NCBI GenBank assembly: GCA_019894765.1
Contig: JAGXNT010000028.1
Location: forward strand, 1 to 9,716
Length of the DNA: 9,716 nt
Source of the DNA: Candidatus Heimdallarchaeota archaeon
GTDB lineage: Archaea; Asgardarchaeota; Heimdallarchaeia; JABLTI01
Direction of reading: 5' to 3'
Part shown: in pieces, positions 5,921 through 9,716 of the stretch
Numbering within the stretch: the stretch's first letter is position 1
Layout of the letters: each line of letters starts with the position of its first letter
Translations under genes and position numbers: made by a program
Notes under the pieces: generated by a model
Seen by the model: only the letters and a program-made list of their open reading frames with translations
Database searches by the model: none
Told to the model about the DNA's origin: nothing

Positions 5921-6479
5921 AAGCATTCAAAATTGATCCACATTTATTGCAGAAATCACTTGCTTCAATTACTGTAGCACCGCAATTCGGACAAAATTTA
6001 TCTTTCTTCTTCTTTTTGCCTTCCGTAGGTTTTGGTTTTTCCTTAATTCTTCCTCCTTTAGCTAGTCTCTGAGCGTTCAAGTATTTCTCATAATTCCTAC
6101 TGGAAAGCACTTTCAACCAAATCATAGTTAGTAAAGTACCTACCCACAAAACATAGCCTATTGGAAAGAAGAAATTAATAATTAATCCTCCGATGAAGAA
6201 AGACCAGAGAACAATTAATGCTCCTTTGTTAGGTGATTTATTCCATCTTAACATGACCCCTCGAGAGCTCTTATGATATCCTTTCCCTTCTGCATAATCT
6301 AAGAAGCAGTGAGGGCAAAAGAACTCATAGTCATACTCGTAATCGCTTCTACCACGATACGTTCGGACAACTCGAGAGCTTACAACCTCTTGAAAAGTAC
6401 ACTCACGACAAATAGACTTGGAACAAGTACTACAATTGTGAGTGCCCCCTTTATTGGTATGAATATAGCAATTTGCCAT
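5919..6479 (-). CDS. Two-helix membrane protein with zinc-binding motifs at both ends
   Basis: 186 aa. The N-terminus has a B-box-like pattern of metal ligands: C4, H7, C16, C19, C24, C27, then C55 and C58 (HCxxH-like spacing at CYIH...CSTCSKSICREC...CPHC). Two hydrophobic segments follow (about 85-105 and 107-124). A basic, low-complexity linker (142-161, KEKPKP...KKKKKDK) leads to a C-terminal zinc ribbon, CPNC (163-166) and CNKC (177-180). Two membrane passes leave both zinc modules on the same side, most likely the cytoplasm. B-box-like plus membrane proteins of this layout are known from archaea and bacteria, without a firm function. The ATG at 6479 has a TATA-like box about 45 bases upstream. 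It is the first gene of a two-gene operon with the beta-sandwich protein. A scaffold or protein-interaction role at the membrane is inferred; no enzyme motif is seen. Confidence 0.75.
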   Translation of the reverse strand: MANCYIHTNKGGTHNCSTCSKSICRECTFQEVVSSRVVRTYRGRSDYEYDYEFFCPHCFLDYAEGKGYHKSSRGVMLRWNKSPNKGALIVLWSFFIGGLIINFFFPIGYVLWVGTLLTMIWLKVLSSRNYEKYLNAQRLAKGGRIKEKPKPTEGKKKKKDKFCPNCGATVIEASDFCNKCGSILNA

Positions 6480-6520
6480 GAAGCAAAACCTACAATTTTA
6501 GTATTGATTAGGGATAAGTA

Positions 6521-6530
6521 ATTTTAAAGT
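6521..6530 (-). promoter_or_regulatory. TATA box of the zinc-motif/beta-sandwich operon
   Basis: On the minus strand it reads ACTTTAAAAT, preceded by the A-rich AATAA. A start about 25 bases on, near 6500, leaves a leader of about 20 bases to ATG 6479. It lies in the 65-base gap after the flavin reductase gene, which is on the same strand, so the operon probably has its own promoter. Confidence 0.5.
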
Positions 6531-6544
6531 TTATTTGACGAAAC

Positions 6545-7081
6545 CTACATAGTTGGTATTTCTAGCTCACCAAAATACGTTGGAGCATTCTTGGGTTCTT
6601 TCCCTTTGAGATGGGTTTTATAATGAGCATAGGTTAATGGCGTACCATCACGAATGATTTTTCCACCAACGACTTTCGCAACAAACAAAGTATGAGTTCC
6701 ACAATCAACACTGTCTTTTACTACAGCTTCTAAGTATCCCAAACTATGATCAAAAACAATAGGCGCACCTGTAATAAAGATCTCACAATGAATTGGATCC
6801 TTGAATTTATCATAAACCTTACCTGAACGAAAACCAAATCTACCTATGAATTTCATGGGGGTTTCTTCTGAAAGAACAGATGCAGTGAAAACTTTACTAT
6901 GAGTAACAAACTCATGGGTGTAATTATCCTTAGCAATACTAACAGCGATCATTTGAGGATTAGATGAGATTTGAAACACAGTATTAACGATTAATCCATT
7001 ATATTTTCCTTCTTTCTTGGAACAGAGAATAAATAAACCGTAACTGATTAATCGTATGCTTTTGTAAAGTTCAACTGTCAT
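6545..7081 (-). CDS. Flavin reductase-like protein (flavoredoxin / HRB N-terminal domain type)
   Basis: 178 aa FMN-binding split-barrel protein of the flavin reductase-like family. Such proteins bind FMN and pass electrons, for example from NADH to rubredoxin or diiron oxygen reductases. Family marks are ISYGLFI near the start, YNGLIVNTVFQ (27-37, flavin site), THEFV, GRFGFRSG (80-87), TGAPIV and CGTHTLFV (126-133). It ends in GKEPKNAPTYF. High-molecular-weight rubredoxins have a similar linker there, followed by a rubredoxin domain, but no rubredoxin is encoded here. The frame is open to an ATG at 7141. I prefer the ATG at 7081, because homologues begin about ten residues before ISYGL, exactly as here. 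The upstream ATG would be nearly leaderless and has no SD. Likely cytoplasmic, in redox or oxygen stress handling (inferred). No redox partner lies in the window. Confidence 0.82.
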   Translation of the reverse strand: MTVELYKSIRLISYGLFILCSKKEGKYNGLIVNTVFQISSNPQMIAVSIAKDNYTHEFVTHSKVFTASVLSEETPMKFIGRFGFRSGKVYDKFKDPIHCEIFITGAPIVFDHSLGYLEAVVKDSVDCGTHTLFVAKVVGGKIIRDGTPLTYAHYKTHLKGKEPKNAPTYFGELEIPTM

Positions 7082-7116
7082 AATTACTAACCCATTCTTT
7101 TCCGATTTCTTGTTAT

Positions 7117-7126
7117 CTAACGTTAG
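7117..7126. promoter_or_regulatory. Perfect 10-bp palindrome upstream of the flavin reductase start
   Basis: CTAACGTTAG lies 36-45 bases before the preferred start at 7081. It would sit in the leader or at the transcription start if the AT-rich stretch at about 7141-7150 is the TATA box. If translation starts at 7141 it is inside the coding region. Its central CG makes it less likely to be chance than pure AT palindromes. Confidence 0.3.
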
Positions 7127-7193
7127 TTTACTTTCATACATTAAAAAATTATGCTAGGAATAGAATTTTCATATTTCCTTGACTAATGCTAAC

Positions 7194-7202
7194 TTTTTAT
7201 AA
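7194..7202 (+). promoter_or_regulatory. TATA box of the ABC exporter operon
   Basis: TTTTTATAA is a good archaeal TATA match. A start about 25 bases downstream, near 7224, gives a leader of about 10 bases carrying the SD GGAG (7225-7228). This is one of the cleanest promoters in the window. Confidence 0.6.
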
Positions 7203-7234
7203 GAAAACAAATTGTCTACTTAACGGAGCAATTT

Positions 7235-8980
7235 ATGTCACCAACTCTAAAGTACACGATATCCTTACTCAGGAAATACTTGAAACCCTACGTTGGGCAA
7301 GTAGTCCTTCTAGGATTTCTTTTAGTGTTGTATAATGGCATCCAAATTGCAAACCCGCAAGTAATTCGTTTTTACATTGATGCTGTTTTTGCGGAAACTT
7401 TGGACACAAAAGCAATTCTAATTGCATCATTAATCTATATTGGATTCAGTCTTATTCATCGTGCAGCTTATGTTGTTATTAGGTATTTTAGTCAGAAACT
7501 TGCCTGGGCAACCACAAACGATTTGCGTGTTGATCTAACAAATCATTGTATGAACTTGGATATGACTTTTCACAATCAGTATAAAACTGGGGAAATGATT
7601 GAAAGAATCGATGGAGATGCGTCCTCTCTCTCTGAGTTTTTCAGTACTTTCTCGATTTACTTCTTTGGGAGTCTAATATTACTAATTGGTGTATTAACAG
7701 CTGTCTTTATTGAGAAGTGGGTCTACGGAGTACTTTTCCTTGGGTTTGCCTTTTTAGCATTAATTGCTTTTTATTTCGTAAGAAATGTCTCTTCACCATT
7801 GTGGAAAAAAGCAAGGGAATCAACAACAGCATTGTTTGGACACATAGAAGAGAGTGTTTCAGGTCTTGAAGACATCAAAGGAAATGGTGCAGATGAATTT
7901 CTTATGAAGCGATTTCATGAAGTATCACAGACCGATTTTAAGAATAAGAACAAGGCCATGATTGTCTCAAGAACATATTACGCAATAAACGTGACAATGA
8001 GAGCAATCCTAAATATCGGAATATTAGTTGTAAGTCACTATCTTGCAGCATTCTTGGATACAGATGCAGGAGTAATTTACTTACTCTTAACCTATGGAAC
8101 TAATTTATTATGGCCTCTAAGATTATTGCTCTGGCAAATTGAGCAATTACAAAACTCATTAGCAAATATTGAGCGAATAAATGAATTCTTTCAAATCGAA
8201 ACGAAAATCATTGACGATGGAGAAACCGAATTTCCAGAAGGAAAAGTCAATCTATCCTTTGATAACCTTGATTTTGGATACTCAGAAGATTTAGTTTTGA
8301 AGGATATCTCGTTTAACTTAGAACCTGGAAGAACAATAGGTTTAGTTGGACAGACGGGAAGCGGAAAAACTACTCTAGCAAGATTAGTCTTTAGGCTCTA
8401 CGATCCAAGAAGTGGAAAAATAAGAGTTAATGGAATTAATACGAAAAACTTCCCACTCAAAGAATTGAGAAGTAATGTTGCTTATGTCACACAAGACGTT
8501 GAATTATTCAAAGCATCTGTCAGGGATAATGTTACATTTTTCGACAAAGAAATTCCAGAGGAAATAATACTGGATATTTTCAAAGATATAGGTTTAGAGA
8601 AATGGTGTAATAATCTACCAAACGGACTTGAAACTATAATATTCTCAGAAGAATGTGGTTTATCAGCAGGAGAGGAACAACTCCTTGCATTAACTCGAGC
8701 ATTTCTGAAGGATCCTAAAATAGTAATCCTGGATGAAGCATCATCTCGGCTTGATCCCGCAACAGAACGACAAATCGAGATTGCTCTTGAAAAATTGCTT
8801 CAAGGAAGAAGTGCTATAATAATTGCTCATCGATTAACTACCCTTTACAAAGTGGATGATATTCTCATATTAGGTAATGGGGAAATAATGGAATATGGTT
8901 CTCGAGAAGAACTAGCGAAGAATCCCAAATCACAATTCTCCATATTATTGCAAAAGGGCATAGAGGAGGTTCTCACATGA
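7235..8980 (+). CDS. ABC exporter half-transporter, first subunit (fused membrane and ATPase domains)
   Basis: 581 aa, a normal length for an MsbA/MdlB-type half exporter. Residues about 20-300 hold the usual six membrane helices. The ATPase domain follows (about 338-575): Walker A GQTGSGKT (372-379), Q-loop Gln420 (YVTQD), signature LSAGEEQ (476-482) in place of LSGGQ, Walker B IVILDE with catalytic Glu501, D-loop SRLD (504-507) and H-loop His532. All ATP-binding and hydrolysis residues are present, so this subunit should have an active Walker B. The LSAGEE signature marks a known branch of heterodimeric exporters. The ATG has GGAG six bases before it. The 3' end overlaps the next ABC gene by four bases (ATGA), so the pair is coupled. 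Substrate unknown: drug, lipid or peptide export are all possible. Confidence 0.93.
   Translation: MSPTLKYTISLLRKYLKPYVGQVVLLGFLLVLYNGIQIANPQVIRFYIDAVFAETLDTKAILIASLIYIGFSLIHRAAYVVIRYFSQKLAWATTNDLRVDLTNHCMNLDMTFHNQYKTGEMIERIDGDASSLSEFFSTFSIYFFGSLILLIGVLTAVFIEKWVYGVLFLGFAFLALIAFYFVRNVSSPLWKKARESTTALFGHIEESVSGLEDIKGNGADEFLMKRFHEVSQTDFKNKNKAMIVSRTYYAINVTMRAILNIGILVVSHYLAAFLDTDAGVIYLLLTYGTNLLWPLRLLLWQIEQLQNSLANIERINEFFQIETKIIDDGETEFPEGKVNLSFDNLDFGYSEDLVLKDISFNLEPGRTIGLVGQTGSGKTTLARLVFRLYDPRSGKIRVNGINTKNFPLKELRSNVAYVTQDVELFKASVRDNVTFFDKEIPEEIILDIFKDIGLEKWCNNLPNGLETIIFSEECGLSAGEEQLLALTRAFLKDPKIVILDEASSRLDPATERQIEIALEKLLQGRSAIIIAHRLTTLYKVDDILILGNGEIMEYGSREELAKNPKSQFSILLQKGIEEVLT
8963..8979 (+). promoter_or_regulatory. 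Strong SD and ATGA start/stop overlap joining the two ABC genes
   Basis: GAGGAGGT (8963-8970) is six bases before the ATG at 8977. The ATG overlaps the TGA stop of the first subunit (8978-8980). This is classic translational coupling, favouring equal amounts of the two subunits. Confidence 0.85.
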
Positions 8981-9716
8981 AGGTTTGGCGTTTATCTGGG
9001 AAACTCATGGCTTATAGAAAAGGCTACATAACTGGTAGTTTCTTTTCTGCAATTGCCTGGCTCTTAGCACGATTCACAATAAGTTTTGGTTTGCAGGAAT
9101 TAATAGATGCCATCTTGGGAGACCAAACCATCTTAGGAATGTCTGTAAGAAATCTCTTTATCACTCTACCATTCACTTTTCTGACAGCTTTCGTATTAGG
9201 TTCCATCATGGATGTGGTTTTATGGTATTTCTTTACTACAGGCGAAGTCTTAGTGCGAAGAAACATCATGCGTGGATTACTAAAGAAACCTGGGGCAGTT
9301 GCGCTACCAAGTACTTCCGGGGAATCCATCTCGCGTTTCAGAGGAGATGTAGATAATGTTGTAAGATTTTCGTACAGAATTTCTTTGAGACTGGGCTTTC
9401 TAATCTATACAGGAGTGGTAATAGGCTACATGTTCACGGTTAATGCTTCAGCAACAGGTCTTGTATTCATTCCTTTACTATTAATCTTGATAATAGGATT
9501 AACTGGGAGAAGAAGAATTGATAAGCTTCGAAAGAAAAGAAGAAAAGCAACAGCAGAAGTAACTGACACCTTGGGAAAGATATTTGGCTCGATCCAAATC
9601 TTCAAAGTAGCTGGTTCGGAGAAAAATATCTTAAATCACTTCAGAGGTAAATGTGATAACAGAAAAAATGCCATTGTTAAAGAAATGGTCTTCATAGCTA
9701 TTATCGATGCGATTTA
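8977..9716 (+). CDS. ABC exporter half-transporter, second subunit (5' part; runs off the right edge)
   Basis: The frame is open for 246 codons to the window end without a stop. It starts MKVWRLSGKLMAYRKGYI and shows membrane helices at about 18-38, 60-84, 138-160 and 163-179. SGESISRFRGDVDNVV (about 111-126) is the typical exporter segment before the third helix. The cytoplasmic loop RRRIDKLRKKRRKATAEV (about 183-200) and the helix GKIFGSIQIFKVAGSE (about 206-221) are the usual coupling region. The ATPase domain lies beyond the window. It is co-encoded and coupled with the preceding subunit, so the two are very likely a heterodimer. Family knowledge suggests that the missing ATPase domain will carry a standard LSGGQ and a weakened Walker B, opposite to its partner. 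Confidence 0.88.
   Translation, partial: MKVWRLSGKLMAYRKGYITGSFFSAIAWLLARFTISFGLQELIDAILGDQTILGMSVRNLFITLPFTFLTAFVLGSIMDVVLWYFFTTGEVLVRRNIMRGLLKKPGAVALPSTSGESISRFRGDVDNVVRFSYRISLRLGFLIYTGVVIGYMFTVNASATGLVFIPLLLILIIGLTGRRRIDKLRKKRRKATAEVTDTLGKIFGSIQIFKVAGSEKNILNHFRGKCDNRKNAIVKEMVFIAIIDAI

Noticed and set aside
5696..5977. Plus-strand 93-codon open frame across the beta-sandwich and zinc-motif genes.
   Set aside because: It is antisense to two genes joined by a strong SD, and its protein has no recognisable features.
9024..9329. Minus-strand 101-codon open frame at the right end.
   Set aside because: It lies opposite the second ABC subunit, whose frame is open to the window edge with exporter motifs and a strong SD.
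1..9716. Search by eye for tRNA, rRNA, CRISPR repeats, transposase fragments and attachment-site repeats.
   Set aside because: None seen. The small spaces between genes contain only promoter-like, SD-like and terminator-like elements.

Overview
The window looks like an AT-rich archaeal chromosome segment. The protein types point to an Asgard (Promethearchaeota) lineage such as Heimdallarchaeia, although that assignment is an inference from family content and not a phylogeny. Archaeal signs visible in the DNA are TATA-like boxes about 20-45 bases before several genes, short Shine-Dalgarno (SD) motifs (GGTG, GGAG, AGGAGG), use of TTG and GTG starts, and pyrimidine-rich gene ends. Several proteins have a signal peptide, an extracellular beta-rich part, one C-terminal membrane helix and a short basic tail. 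This layout is common in Asgard surface proteins.

Layout from left to right. (1) A glycosylasparaginase-type Ntn hydrolase on the + strand, ending at 1200. (2) A hairpin flanked by pyrimidine tracts, between two convergent genes. (3) A large minus-strand membrane-anchored LVIVD-repeat beta-propeller protein (1245-3692). (4) A 195-base divergent promoter region with an inverted repeat near each predicted transcription start. (5) A + strand single-pass surface protein of unknown function, followed by a small standalone PUA/EVE-like domain protein. The latter has a strong SD that points to a four-codon leader ORF rather than to its own start. (6) A convergent two-gene minus-strand operon: a membrane protein with zinc-binding motifs at both ends, then a small secreted or anchored beta-sandwich protein. 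(7) A minus-strand flavin reductase/flavoredoxin-like protein. (8) A + strand pair of half-size ABC exporters with ATGA overlap. The second runs off the right edge.

How the parts may work together. The two ABC genes are translationally coupled and very probably form a heterodimeric exporter. The zinc-motif and beta-sandwich genes share one transcript and probably one membrane-associated process. The glycosylasparaginase lies beside a surface protein rich in N-glycosylation sequons, but the two are on opposite strands and not co-transcribed, so any link is speculative. No RNA genes, CRISPR arrays, insertion sequences or integration sites were seen. The least explained parts are the leader-ORF arrangement at 4842-4881, the zinc-motif/beta-sandwich operon, and the paired inverted repeats in the divergent promoter region.
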